From Verrucomicrobiia bacterium (lineage in GTDB: Bacteria > Verrucomicrobiota > Verrucomicrobiia > Limisphaerales > UBA9464): a DNA stretch of 64,000 bases. Positions 26,115-36,236 of the stretch are shown piece by piece. Both the position numbers and the translations under genes were made by a program. Position 1 is the first letter of the stretch. Each line of letters begins with the position of its first letter. The notes beneath the pieces are model-generated. The model saw only the letters and a list, made by a program, of their open reading frames with translations. It was not told the DNA's origin and searched no databases. Where the stretch lies: NCBI GenBank assembly GCA_019634635.1, contig JAHCBB010000001.1, positions 62,001-126,000 of the forward strand. Direction: 5' to 3'.

Positions 26115-27266
26115 GTGGAGGAGATCGCCACGGCGGGCGGTGTTCTGCCATTTGCCCGGTTCATGGAAGTGGCGCTGTATGCCCCGGAACTGGGATACTA
26201 TGAGCGGCGGACTTCCCCGGGACGTTCCGGCGATTTTTACACGAGTGTGAGCGTCGGGCCGCTGTTTGGAGAGTTGCTCGCGTATCAATGCTCGTGCTGG
26301 TTCGACCAGCTCCTGGCTGCGAACGGGGACAAGGTTGGGGAGCGGAATGGGCCGCTGGACCTGGTGGAGGCGGGCGCCCATGACGGCCGGCTTGCGGCAG
26401 ATGTCCTGCAGTGGTTTGAACGGTGGCGTCCGGACCTGGCCTCCCGGCTGCGCCTGTGGCTTGTCGAGCCATCGGCCACGCGTCGCGCCCGGCAGGCCGG
26501 AACCCTCGGCAAATGGGTCTCCCGGGCGGACTGGGTGTCCCGACCCGCGGAGTTGACCGCCCGGACCGGAGGTGGGATTCGCGGCGTTTTCTACTCCAAT
26601 GAACTGCTCGATGCCTTCCCGGTCCATCGCTTGGTGTGGCGCCGTCCGCCCGGCCGTTGGGAGGAATCGGGGGTGGGCTGGGCGGCCGGACGGTTTGTCT
26701 GGCGGCCGCTGCCGGATGCGCTCGAAACGGCAGGGGCCGCGGATCGGCGGCGTCTGGATGGCCTGCCGGCTTCCCTGCGGGAGGTTCTTCCCGACGGGCA
26801 GGTGCTGGACGTGTCGCCGTCGGCCGCGGCGTGGTGGCAGGAGGCGGCCGGGTCCCTTCGCCACGGGGTGTTGATGACCTTCGACTACGGATTCGACGAG
26901 GAAGTGCCGGTGCGGCCCGGGGCTTCGTCGGGATCGCTGCGTGCGTATGCGCAACATCGCGTGCTGGGGGACGTGCTGGCGGATCCCGGTGGGCAGGATC
27001 TAACGGCGGATGTGGACGTTGCGGCGGTCGCGCGCGCCGGCGAGGCGGCGGGGTTGTCCACAGAGTGGCGCGGCACCCAGCGGGCGTGGTTGACGGCGCT
27101 CCTGGGCCGGACGCTTCCGGTGGCGGGCACCGGGTTCCCGGAATGGGATCGGGGCCGGGTGCGGCAGTTTCAAACCCTCACCCATCCCGAGCATCTGGGC
27201 CGGCGCTTTCGCGTCCTCGTCCAGAGGCGTCCGCCGGCGGTTTCCGGAAATGCGGCTTGCCCTTGA
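26115..27266 (+). CDS. SAM-dependent methyltransferase, MidA/NDUFAF7 type
   Basis: 383 residues. The N-terminus has GVLPFARFMEVALYAPELGYY, the invariant start of the family, followed by RSGDFYTSVSVGPLFGELLA. SAM binding: LVEAGAHDGRLAADVLQ. The motif GVFYSNELLDAFPVHRL and the FDYGFDEE region are also typical. NDUFAF7/MidA methylates an arginine in respiratory complex I in eukaryotes; bacterial targets are less clear. The only canonical in-frame start is the GTG at 26115, yet family-like codons (ALRDRLVEEI) continue upstream of it, so the true start may differ. Confidence 0.85.
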   Translation: MEEIATAGGVLPFARFMEVALYAPELGYYERRTSPGRSGDFYTSVSVGPLFGELLAYQCSCWFDQLLAANGDKVGERNGPLDLVEAGAHDGRLAADVLQWFERWRPDLASRLRLWLVEPSATRRARQAGTLGKWVSRADWVSRPAELTARTGGGIRGVFYSNELLDAFPVHRLVWRRPPGRWEESGVGWAAGRFVWRPLPDALETAGAADRRRLDGLPASLREVLPDGQVLDVSPSAAAWWQEAAGSLRHGVLMTFDYGFDEEVPVRPGASSGSLRAYAQHRVLGDVLADPGGQDLTADVDVAAVARAGEAAGLSTEWRGTQRAWLTALLGRTLPVAGTGFPEWDRGRVRQFQTLTHPEHLGRRFRVLVQRRPPAVSGNAACP

Positions 27267-27302
27267 GGGCGGTTTTCCGGCAATTGGGGTTCCCTCCAGC
27301 AC

Positions 27303-28400
<1,098 letters not shown>

Positions 28401-28487
28401 CCCCGGGGGACCAGCGGCCGGATTCTTGCCGTTCGGAGCCGTCCCCGCTCTACTGCCTTCGTGATGACCACTCCTCCGGGGTTTGCG

Positions 28488-30911
28488 ATGAATAGACGGT
28501 GGCGATGCCTGATGTTGTTGGCCGTGCTGGCCGTCGCGGGGGTGCGGCTCACGGCGGCGCCGGCGGTCGCGCTTCGGGATGGCGACCGGGTGTTGTTCCT
28601 GGGGGACACCTTCATTGAGCGGGAGGTGGACTACGGCATTCTGGAGACGGCGTTGACCATGGCCTTTCCGGACCGGCGGATCACCTTCCGGAATCTCGGT
28701 TGGGCGGCCGATACGCCCCTCGGACGTTCCCGGGCCAGCTTCGACTGGAACAAATCGGGCGCAGACTGGTTGAAGCGGGTGCAGGAACAGGTGGCGCTGG
28801 TGGAGCCCACAGTGGTGGTCATGAGCCATGGGATGTCCGCGGCTCTCGGGGAACCCGATGGCTCCGGGCAGCCCGACCTTGAACCGTTTGGCCGGGACCT
28901 TGTGCGGCTGATGGACGCGATTCGCGAGGTCAGCGGCCCCGGAGTTCGCTTTGTGGTGCTGGGTCCGGCGGTGCGTCCTTCCGACGGTCCTGCGGAATTG
29001 TCGGCGACCTTTGCCGAACGGGAGCGGCGGCTTGATTTGGTGCAACGGACGCTGGAATCGGTGGCCGACGCCCAGGGCGCGGCGTTCCTGGCTTTCCATG
29101 ATTTCTCGAAGCCGGCCGCGGCCCCCCGTTCCGGGAACCCGACCAGTCCGGACGGCGTGGTGCCGAAACCGGCCGGGTATGCACTCCTGTCGGGCCCCCT
29201 CGTGGTCGCGCTGGGGGGCACGGTGCTGCCGGCGGCGGATGACGGCGACGCGGCTGCGGGGGTGCAGGTCCTGAACGCGGCCATCCGCAAGAAGAACGAG
29301 CTGTTCTTTCACCGGTGGCGTCCGGCGAACTGGACCTACCTGTTTGGATTCCGCAAACACGAGCAGGGGCAGAACGCGGTCGAGATCCCGAAGTTCGATC
29401 CGCTCATCGAGGCCTGGGACGCCCGGATCGCCGCGTTGCGGCATCCCGGGCGGCAGGATGCCGCGGTCGTTGCCGAAGTCCGGACGGCCACGGCCGGCGC
29501 GGCCGGCAGGGATCATCGCGACCCGAACTACAAGGAACAGCCGCTGCCCACCTTCGAGGTGGCCCCCGGGTTCGAGGTGTCGCTCTGGGCGGAGAATCCG
29601 ATGCTCTACAAGCCGATCCAGATGAACTGGGATCCGCAGGGCCGCCTCTGGGTGGCGAGTTCGCGGCTGTATCCGCAGATCCAGCCCGGTCAGGACGCGG
29701 AGGACGCGGTGATCGTGCTGGAGGACACCAACGGTGACGGCAGGGCCGACACGCACACGGTGTTTGCCGAGGGCCTGGTGATCCCGACCGGTGTGGTGCC
29801 CGACGGACGCGGCGGGTGTTATGTCGCGGCGAGCCACCAGTTGCTGCACGTGGCCGACCGGGATGGTGACGGCCGCGGCGACGAGACGACGATTGTCCTC
29901 TCCAGCTTTGGCACCGAGGACACCCACCATAACCTGCACACCCTGCGCTGGGGTTTCGACGGGCACCTCTATCTGAACCAGTCCATCTACACCCACACCC
30001 ATGTGGAGACCCCCCACGGGGTCCGGCGACTGAACAGCGCCGGCATCTGGCGGTTCCAGCCCGACACGTGGTCCCTGGAAATCTTCACCAAGGGCGGATG
30101 CAATCCCTGGGGGCATCATTGGGACCAGTACGGCAACTCCTTTTTCACCGACGGCGCCGGCTTCAAGGGGATCTACCACGCCATGGAGGGAGCGACCTAC
30201 TTCACCTACGCCGACATGCGGCGTGAGGCGGAGAGCATCAGTCCGGGCAACTACCCCAAGTTTGCCAGCCTGGAGATCGTGCACAGCCCGATGTTTCCTG
30301 CGGACTGGCAGGGGAACGTGCTGACGTGTGATTTCCGAGCTCATCGCATCGTGCGGTTCCAGCTCACCGACGTCGGCTCCACGTTCCAGACCCGTGAGAT
30401 GCCGGATCTGCTCCGGTCCACGAATGTGACATTTCGGCCGATTGACCTGCGGTTTGGTCCCGACGGCGCCCTGTACATCGCCGACTGGTCGAACCCGATC
30501 ATTCAACATGGTGAGGTGGATTTCCGGGATCCGCGCCGCGACCACGAGCACGGGCGCATCTGGCGGGTGGCGGCGTCCGGTGCCCGGCCCACCGGACCCG
30601 CGCCGGACCTGACCCGGCTGTCCACGCCCGAACTGCTCGACCGCACACTCTCGGCAAACGGATGGGAGCAGGAGCAGTCGCGCGTGGTCCTGCGCCAGCG
30701 CGGCGGGGCGGCGGTGGCTCCCGAGTTGTCCGGATGGCTGGCCCGGCAGACCGACCCGCGGGCCCGTCTGGAGGTGCTGTGGTTGCAGGAGGCCTTTGGG
30801 CAGCCCACGGAGGCGCTGGTGGGGGAATTGATTGCCAACAAGGACGAACGGCTGCGGACGGCGGCCGCGCGTCAATTGCGTCACCGAGCGGGTGTCGCAC
30901 ATGGCTTGTGA
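28488..30911 (+). CDS. PVC-type membrane-bound dehydrogenase, C-terminally truncated
   Basis: 807 residues from the ATG at 28488, which places a signal peptide (CLMLLAVLAVAGVRLTAAPA) at the N-terminus; GTG 28461 and ATG 28464 are alternatives. An SGNH-like domain (about 30-270; VLFLGDTFIE, with Thr for the usual nucleophile Ser) precedes a glucose-dehydrogenase-like propeller (about 340-690; NPMLYKPIQMNWDPQGRLWV, DTNGDGRADTHTVFAEGL, GPDGALYIADWSNPI). HEAT-like helices begin after about 700 but stop abruptly at the end. Full-length relatives carry more HEAT repeats and a C-terminal cytochrome-c domain, both absent here. The last codons lie inside a repeat element. Confidence 0.85.
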   Translation: MNRRWRCLMLLAVLAVAGVRLTAAPAVALRDGDRVLFLGDTFIEREVDYGILETALTMAFPDRRITFRNLGWAADTPLGRSRASFDWNKSGADWLKRVQEQVALVEPTVVVMSHGMSAALGEPDGSGQPDLEPFGRDLVRLMDAIREVSGPGVRFVVLGPAVRPSDGPAELSATFAERERRLDLVQRTLESVADAQGAAFLAFHDFSKPAAAPRSGNPTSPDGVVPKPAGYALLSGPLVVALGGTVLPAADDGDAAAGVQVLNAAIRKKNELFFHRWRPANWTYLFGFRKHEQGQNAVEIPKFDPLIEAWDARIAALRHPGRQDAAVVAEVRTATAGAAGRDHRDPNYKEQPLPTFEVAPGFEVSLWAENPMLYKPIQMNWDPQGRLWVASSRLYPQIQPGQDAEDAVIVLEDTNGDGRADTHTVFAEGLVIPTGVVPDGRGGCYVAASHQLLHVADRDGDGRGDETTIVLSSFGTEDTHHNLHTLRWGFDGHLYLNQSIYTHTHVETPHGVRRLNSAGIWRFQPDTWSLEIFTKGGCNPWGHHWDQYGNSFFTDGAGFKGIYHAMEGATYFTYADMRREAESISPGNYPKFASLEIVHSPMFPADWQGNVLTCDFRAHRIVRFQLTDVGSTFQTREMPDLLRSTNVTFRPIDLRFGPDGALYIADWSNPIIQHGEVDFRDPRRDHEHGRIWRVAASGARPTGPAPDLTRLSTPELLDRTLSANGWEQEQSRVVLRQRGGAAVAPELSGWLARQTDPRARLEVLWLQEAFGQPTEALVGELIANKDERLRTAAARQLRHRAGVAHGL

Positions 30912-30916
30912 GGACC
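30897..30916. repeat. Half-element of the dispersed palindrome at a truncation point
   Basis: The bases GCACATGGCTTGTGAGGACC match the right arm of the element at 35154-35249 (GCAC, then GGCTCGTGAGGACC). The TGA stop of the truncated dehydrogenase gene (30909-30911) is supplied by this arm. Confidence 0.5.
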
Positions 30917-30949
30917 GTCACCGACATCGGAGGTCTTGCTCCTTGATCC

Positions 30950-31040
30950 GGTGGGCCAAGGCTCCTGCCGCGCCGTGCGCGAGACGGCGAGCTGACCTGG
31001 TGGAGACTTTGAACGCGCACGTGAGGACCCTTGCCCCACC
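30950..31040. repeat. Dispersed palindromic repeat element
   Basis: 91 bp. Left arm starts GGTGGGCCAAGGCTCCTGCC; the right arm ends GGACCCTTGCCCCACC and is its imperfect reverse complement. The centre (GCTGACCTGGTGGAG) is shared with the 35154 copy. Together with the half-element at 30897 and a further 5'-half-like piece at about 31078-31126 (GGCTCCCGCCGCACCGT), it fills most of the 322-bp gap before the PfkB kinase gene. I see no gene in that gap. Confidence 0.75.
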
Positions 31041-31233
31041 GGTATTGAGGGCGTGGGCCTCAATCCTGCCTCTTGATCGGATCAGCCCAGGCTCCCGCCG
31101 CACCGTATGCGAAGCCGTGATCCTACCTTCGCTGATGATTGCCGGTGCACGACTCACCAGGAAGATTTGCTCCGCCGTGGGGCGCCGCGGGGGAAGGCGG
31201 TTTCGACGAGTATGAGGCATCAATGAATCGGCT

Positions 31234-32289
31234 ATGAGCGCAGCGACCCTGGAGGGTGGACGATGCCCGGCAATCGTCGCGATGGGCGAGGTCATGATCC
31301 GGTTGTCGCCACCGGGAGCGGAACGGTTGGAGTTTGCGCGGACCCTGGAGGTGGATGTCGGGGGCGGTGAATACAACGTCGTGCATGCGTTGGCCCGGTT
31401 CGGGTGGTCTGCCGGATTGGTGACGCAGCTGCCGGATCACCCGTTGTCGCGCCGGGTGCTGCAGCATGCGCGGGCTGCCGGACTGGACACCCGCTGGATG
31501 ACGCTTCGTCCGTATGATGGCGTGGGAAGGTCCGGACGTCTGGGGCTGAATTTCGCGGAGATCGGAGCCGGGGCCCGCGGCGGGCTGGTGCTGTTTGATC
31601 GGGGGCATTCCGCCGCGGCAGCGATGGGTCCGGGCTCGGTGGATTGGGCGGCCCTGTTTGAGGGCGGCTGCCGGTGGATGCACGCGAGCGGGATCTTTCC
31701 GGCGCTGGCCGGGGACTGCGCCCGGGCATTGGAGGAGGCGCTGGTTGTCGCCCGGCGGTTCGGGGCGACCGTCAGCTTTGACTTGAACTACCGGTCCGCG
31801 CTCGGTACGCTGGGAGAGGCGGCGGTGCTCAACCGACAATTGGTCGGGATCGCCGACGTGCTGATTGGAAGTCCCGAGGGTTTGGAATGCCTGCTGGGCG
31901 ACGCTGGTGCGGGGGAGTGCCGGCCGGTGGGAACCCTTGCGGCGGCGGTGCGTGAGCGTTTTCCGGGGCTCAGGATCGTTGCCGGCACCTGCCGGACGGT
32001 TCATTCGGCATCCCGCAACGATCTGTCGGGGTTTTTGCTCTCGGAGCAGGGGTGGTTCGAGGACCCCGGTTGGCCGGATCTTGGAGTGGTGGACCGGGTG
32101 GGCACGGGGGATGCCTTTTCGGCGGGACTGGTTCACGGGGTGCTCTCGGGCTGGCCGCCGCCACGGACGCTGCGGTTTGCGCTCACCCATGCCGCGCTGG
32201 TGCATACCACGCGGGGTGATACGTCCCAGTTCACCGCGGGGGAGGTTGAGGGCCGCATGACCGGCTCCCCGGCCGCCATGCAACGTTGA
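31234..32289 (+). CDS. PfkB-family sugar kinase (KDG-kinase-like)
   Basis: 351 residues of the ribokinase/PfkB fold. The start IVAMGEVMIRLSPPGAERLE and VDVGGGEYNVVHALARFGW match 2-keto-3-deoxygluconate kinases; the C-terminal anion hole and catalytic Asp lie in VVDRVGTGDAFSAGLVHG. It would phosphorylate a sugar acid, feeding an Entner-Doudoroff-like route, although substrate cannot be fixed from sequence. Cytoplasmic. It lies downstream of a repeat cluster and has no tightly linked partner. Confidence 0.87.
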   Translation: MSAATLEGGRCPAIVAMGEVMIRLSPPGAERLEFARTLEVDVGGGEYNVVHALARFGWSAGLVTQLPDHPLSRRVLQHARAAGLDTRWMTLRPYDGVGRSGRLGLNFAEIGAGARGGLVLFDRGHSAAAAMGPGSVDWAALFEGGCRWMHASGIFPALAGDCARALEEALVVARRFGATVSFDLNYRSALGTLGEAAVLNRQLVGIADVLIGSPEGLECLLGDAGAGECRPVGTLAAAVRERFPGLRIVAGTCRTVHSASRNDLSGFLLSEQGWFEDPGWPDLGVVDRVGTGDAFSAGLVHGVLSGWPPPRTLRFALTHAALVHTTRGDTSQFTAGEVEGRMTGSPAAMQR

Positions 32290-32374
32290 GGCGCGGCGGA
32301 CTTGCCCGCGTGGCGTCCGTTTCCCAGTCTGGCCGGAATGATCCGGCTCGACACCAGCGACGAGGAGGGCGGCC

Positions 32375-34126
32375 GTGCCGCATGATGTCACGCTGATCGC
32401 GTCGGTCGCGGTGGGGTTTGTGCTGGCGGCGTTGTTTGGCTACGGGGCCAGCCGGCTGGGGTTGCCGCCCCTGGCGGGTTACCTGCTGGCCGGTGTGGCG
32501 GTGGGGCCGTTCACTCCGGGGTTCGTCGCCGATGCAGGACTCGCAGGACAGCTGGCGGAGATCGGCGTGATCCTGTTGATGTTTGGCGTCGGACTTCATT
32601 TCTCGGTTGCCGACCTGGCGGCGGTCCGACGGATCGCCATTCCCGGGGCCGTCGGACAGATCCTGATCGCCACCCTGTTGGGGGCGGTCATGACGCGCAC
32701 CTGGGGGTGGTCGTGGGGCAGCGGCGTAGTGATGGGCCTGTGCCTCTCGGTGGCCAGCACCGTGGTCCTGCTCAAAGCGCTGGAGGAACGGAATGCGGTG
32801 GCGACCGTGGACGGGCGGATTGCCGTGGGATGGCTCATCGTTGAGGACCTCGCCATGGTGCTGGTGCTGGTCCTGCTGCCCGCCGTCGCGCCGTTTCTTG
32901 GGGCCACAAGCCCGCCGGCGGACGGCGCGCACGCCGCGACGGCCTCCCACGGGCCCGGCGGTTGGGTCGGCGCCCTGGCCCTGACCCTGTTGAAGGTCGG
33001 CGCGTTTGCCGCGCTGGTGTTGTTGCTCGGGCCCCGCACGCTGCCCTGGATGCTCCGCCAAGTGGCCCGGACGGGATCGCGCGAGCTGTTCACCCTCTCC
33101 GTCCTGGCCATCTCGATGGGCATCGCCTTTGGTTCCGCGCACCTGTTCGGTGTGTCCTTCGCCCTGGGCGCCTTTTTTGCGGGCGTGGTGCTGAGCGAGT
33201 CCGACCTGAGCCACAAGGCCGCGGGGAACTCGCTGCCGCTGCAGGATGCCTTCGCCGTCCTCTTCTTCGTGTCCGTCGGGATGCTGTTTGACCCCGGAAT
33301 CGTCCTCCAGCAACCGCTGCGCGTCGCCGGCGTGGTCCTGCTGATCCTGATGGGGAAGTCGTTGATCGCGGTGGGGATCGTCCTGGCGCTCGGGTTTCCG
33401 GCGCGCACGGCGTTGAACGTCTCGGCGGCGCTGGCCCAGGTGGGCGAGTTTTCGTTCATCCTGGCCGGCCTGGGTGTGGGGCTGGGGCTCCTGCCCGCGG
33501 AGAGTGTCAGTCTGCTTGTGGCAGGAGCCCTGTTCTCCATCGCCCTGAATCCGGCGGTGTTCGCCGCGACCGACCTGGCCGTCCGATGCCTCGGGCGGCC
33601 TGTCGGCGCCCCGGATCCGAGACGGGACCGGCTGGCCGCGGTCGAGGCCGACCTGGACGCCGCCCGCCTGCGCGCCGAGGAGCGTGTGGCGGCTCATCGC
33701 TTCCTCAGCCCGGAGGAGCTCGCCGAGCGGTTTCCGGTGTTTCGCGATTTGTCCCAGGATCAACGCGAGCTTCTTCTGTTGTATTTCAGGCCCCGGTCCG
33801 TGCAGCCGGGCGAACGCATCATCCGAACCGGGGACGTCGCCGATGCGGTGTACTTCATCCAGTCGGGGGAGGTCGAGGTGCAGGCCGCCGGACGCCGCAT
33901 CCGGCTCGGCCCGGGATCCGTGTTTGGGGAAATGGGGTTGCTGGGGGGCAAGCTCCGGACCGCCGACGTGACGGCGCTCGATTACTGCCGGCTGCTTTGG
34001 CTGGGCCCCGGGGATTTCCGGTACATCCTCCGGAAGCATCCGGATCTGCGCCGAGACCTGGAGTCGCTGGTCGGGGAACGGCGGGAAATGAACGAACACG
34101 CGCCTGCCGGGAACGACACCGCCTGA
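32375..34126 (+). CDS. Kef-type cation/proton antiporter with cyclic-nucleotide-binding domain
   Basis: 583 residues. About twelve transmembrane helices of the CPA2/KefB family fill residues 5-410 (YGASRLGLPPLAGYLLAGV, EIGVILLMFGVGLHFS, LSVASTVVLLKALEERNA). A linker and a C-terminal cNMP-binding domain follow (about 460-565; FRPRSVQPGERIIRTGD, VYFIQSGEVEV, GSVFGEMGLLGG). Most Kef/YbaL proteins carry a TrkA-N NAD-binding domain at this position instead. It is an inner-membrane monovalent cation exporter, probably gated by a bound nucleotide or related ligand. Start is GTG at 32375. Confidence 0.88.
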   Translation: MPHDVTLIASVAVGFVLAALFGYGASRLGLPPLAGYLLAGVAVGPFTPGFVADAGLAGQLAEIGVILLMFGVGLHFSVADLAAVRRIAIPGAVGQILIATLLGAVMTRTWGWSWGSGVVMGLCLSVASTVVLLKALEERNAVATVDGRIAVGWLIVEDLAMVLVLVLLPAVAPFLGATSPPADGAHAATASHGPGGWVGALALTLLKVGAFAALVLLLGPRTLPWMLRQVARTGSRELFTLSVLAISMGIAFGSAHLFGVSFALGAFFAGVVLSESDLSHKAAGNSLPLQDAFAVLFFVSVGMLFDPGIVLQQPLRVAGVVLLILMGKSLIAVGIVLALGFPARTALNVSAALAQVGEFSFILAGLGVGLGLLPAESVSLLVAGALFSIALNPAVFAATDLAVRCLGRPVGAPDPRRDRLAAVEADLDAARLRAEERVAAHRFLSPEELAERFPVFRDLSQDQRELLLLYFRPRSVQPGERIIRTGDVADAVYFIQSGEVEVQAAGRRIRLGPGSVFGEMGLLGGKLRTADVTALDYCRLLWLGPGDFRYILRKHPDLRRDLESLVGERREMNEHAPAGNDTA

Positions 34127-34159
34127 GCGGCGCGAACCCACGGGCGCGTCGGGAAAAAA

Positions 34160-35044
34160 TCAGCGGCTCGCGGCTGCCCGTCCATCGGATGCGGGGAAGC
34201 GCCCATGGCTTGCTGCCGCCGCCCAGAGTCTGACAAACCCGGTGATCAAGGATGTGGCCTCCAATTCCCGTGCGGCCGCGAGGGTCAGGACATCGTGGTG
34301 GGCCAGCATCGGTTGCGTTGTGTCCAGCCCGGACGCGGGGTTGGCCACCAGACTGACGGCGGCGACACGCTGCCCATGCTGACGCGCCACCAGGGCCTCG
34401 GGTACGGTGCTCATGCCGACGGCGTCGGCGCCGAGCCGGGCGAACGCGCGGACCTCCGCCGGCGTTTCGAAGCTGGGACCACTGACGGACAGGTAGACTC
34501 CTTCCCGGCATCGGACTCCGGCCTGGCGTGCGGCACGACGGAGCATCGTGCGCAGGGTTGCGTCGTACACCGCGTGGCAGTCCACGAATTGCGGAAGTCC
34601 GGACGGCGTCGGCCCGCGCAGTGGATTGGAACCCATGAAATTGATGTGGTCGCGCAGGATCATGAAATCGCCCGGACGCAGTTGCCGGCCAATCCCGCCG
34701 GAGGCGTTGGTGAGGAGCACCGTTTCCACGTCGAGTGCGGCCAGGACGCGGATGGGAAAGGTGATCTGGTTCATCGGGGCGCCCTCGTAGTAGTGAGTGC
34801 GCCCCGAAAGCACCCAGACCGGGACCTCCGCCAACCGCCCCGCGATCAGCCGCCCCTCATGACCGGGCACGCCGCCGACGGGGAACCCAGGAACTCGGCG
34901 ATAGCTCCACTCCTGCGACACGGTGACCTGCCGGGCGATGCCTCCGAAACCGGTTCCGAGCTGGATGGCAAGGCGCGGCGGTGACGGAACCGTCCGGCGG
35001 AGGAACGCGGCGGTGGTGGCGGGTTTCGGTGAAGCCATGGGCAT
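34160..35044 (-). CDS. Purine nucleoside phosphorylase, trimeric PNP-I type
   Basis: 294 residues. Phosphate-binding GTGFGGIA, SGRTHYYEG (catalytic His), TNASGGIG, GPSFETPAEVRAF (with the Glu that binds the purine base in this family), VGMSTVPEA and the base-binding Asn in NPASGL are all present. The enzyme phosphorolyses inosine, guanosine and deoxy analogues to base plus ribose-1-phosphate. Cytoplasmic. The ATG at 35044 is used; an ATG at 35038 is also possible. It is convergent with the Kef gene. Confidence 0.92.
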   Translation of the reverse strand: MPMASPKPATTAAFLRRTVPSPPRLAIQLGTGFGGIARQVTVSQEWSYRRVPGFPVGGVPGHEGRLIAGRLAEVPVWVLSGRTHYYEGAPMNQITFPIRVLAALDVETVLLTNASGGIGRQLRPGDFMILRDHINFMGSNPLRGPTPSGLPQFVDCHAVYDATLRTMLRRAARQAGVRCREGVYLSVSGPSFETPAEVRAFARLGADAVGMSTVPEALVARQHGQRVAAVSLVANPASGLDTTQPMLAHHDVLTLAAARELEATSLITGFVRLWAAAASHGRFPASDGRAAASR

Positions 35045-35153
35045 CGTGTTGTGGAGTGCCTCGGGCCGTGGTGGGCCGTTGGGTTGGGGGAGGATGACGA
35101 AAGGCGCGTTGCGGATGAAGTGCGCAATGGAAAACCCGCCTCCTGGTTGCTAG

Positions 35154-35249
35154 GGTGGCGCAAGGGTCCTGCCGCGCCGTGCGCGGGACTGCGAGCTGAC
35201 CTGGTGGAGTCTTCACGCGCGCACGGCTCGTGAGGACCCTCGCTCCACC
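35154..35249. repeat. Dispersed palindromic repeat element
   Basis: 96 bp, the best-preserved copy. The left arm GGTGGCGCAAGGGTCCTGCC (continuing GCGCCGTGCGCG) pairs with the right arm CGCGCGCACGGCTCGTGAGG (continuing ACCCTCGCTCCACC) over about 30 positions with few mismatches. The centre shares GACTGCGA with the 8821 copies. It lies in the 312-bp gap between the divergent PNP gene and the next gene; nothing else is seen there. Confidence 0.8.
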
Positions 35250-35356
35250 GGAATTGGGGGGCTGGGCCGCAAACGGATCACCGGACGGCTTAGTTCCCGG
35301 CAGGGCAGTGCACATTGCGACATTGCGGCGGGCCGGGGGGTGAAGGAGGGTCGGAA

Positions 35357-36205
35357 ATGCGATGGGTGCGGACGATTGCCGGAGGCGTCATTCCGGGCCT
35401 GATGGTCGTATGGGCTTTTGGGCAGGGCCATCCGCCGGAGGTGCTCTCCACCGTGTGGCGGATCCCCGGGCCGGGGGGCGGTGGGACGTGGGGCGTTGAG
35501 CGTCCGGATCGGCCCGCGCCCACAACTGCGATCCGCGTGTTTCGTGGGGTGGTGTCCAAGGCCTGGCCCGAGGGATTGGTGCCGGTGTTTGCCATCGAGG
35601 GGGAGGGCCGCGCGGAGTTGCGACGGCTCCCGCCACTTGGGCGTGAGAATTTTTCGGACCCGCTCTGCTTCTTGTTGCCGCCGGAGGGGGAGCCGGATGC
35701 CGCGCTTTTGGCCGGACGCTGGACCTTGGAATCCGAAAGCGAGGAGGGGCGGCGGCACCGGTTGGCGATGGAATGGAGCGTTGCGGGGGAGCGTGCCGCG
35801 GGGCGGCTCGATCAGGAGACGGATTTTCGCTTTGCCTACCTGACCGGAGCCACCTGGCGGCAGCGCCAGCTTGAGGTGATGGTGGAGTACATCAGCGACC
35901 GGTATGAGATGAGCGGCACCTGGGAGCAGGGACGATTGCGGGGCACCTGGCGTCAGGTGCCCGAGGGGGACTCGGGCCGCTGGGAGGCCCGGCGACCGGA
36001 GCGGGTGCGGGCCCTGCCGCCGTCCGCGGACACGCTGCCGTTGTTCGAATGGCGGCGGGATGGCGGATCGGCGCGCTGGTATGGAGTCGGGGAATCATCG
36101 CCGGGCGACGGATGGCGACGGGAGCCGCTTCCGATTGGCCGTGCATGGCCGCTTCCGGAGGGCGGGGCTTCGGTTGGGCGGCCGCCTGGCGAACAGCGGC
36201 CTTGA
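35357..36205 (+). CDS. Exported protein of unknown function, lipocalin-like beta barrel
   Basis: 282 residues from the ATG at 35357, preceded by GGAGGG about 10 bases upstream. The N-terminus MRWVRTIAGGVIPGLMVVWA is a signal-like helix. About residues 120-220 alternate strands (LAGRWTLESESEEG, LEVMVEYISDRYEMSGTWEQ, GRLRGTWRQVPEGDSGRWEA) in a lipocalin-like pattern also seen in the C-terminus of the SGNH protein at 2.8 kb. The Trp/Arg-rich tail is not assignable. It is 31 bp upstream of the PQQ-like propeller gene. Confidence 0.6.
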   Translation: MRWVRTIAGGVIPGLMVVWAFGQGHPPEVLSTVWRIPGPGGGGTWGVERPDRPAPTTAIRVFRGVVSKAWPEGLVPVFAIEGEGRAELRRLPPLGRENFSDPLCFLLPPEGEPDAALLAGRWTLESESEEGRRHRLAMEWSVAGERAAGRLDQETDFRFAYLTGATWRQRQLEVMVEYISDRYEMSGTWEQGRLRGTWRQVPEGDSGRWEARRPERVRALPPSADTLPLFEWRRDGGSARWYGVGESSPGDGWRREPLPIGRAWPLPEGGASVGRPPGEQRP

Positions 36206-36236
36206 GGTCCGGAAGGCGAGCGGTGAGGCTACGGCC

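Noticed and set aside
32231..34141. A 636-codon minus-strand open frame
   Set aside because: It is antisense to the Kef antiporter gene, whose motifs are complete.
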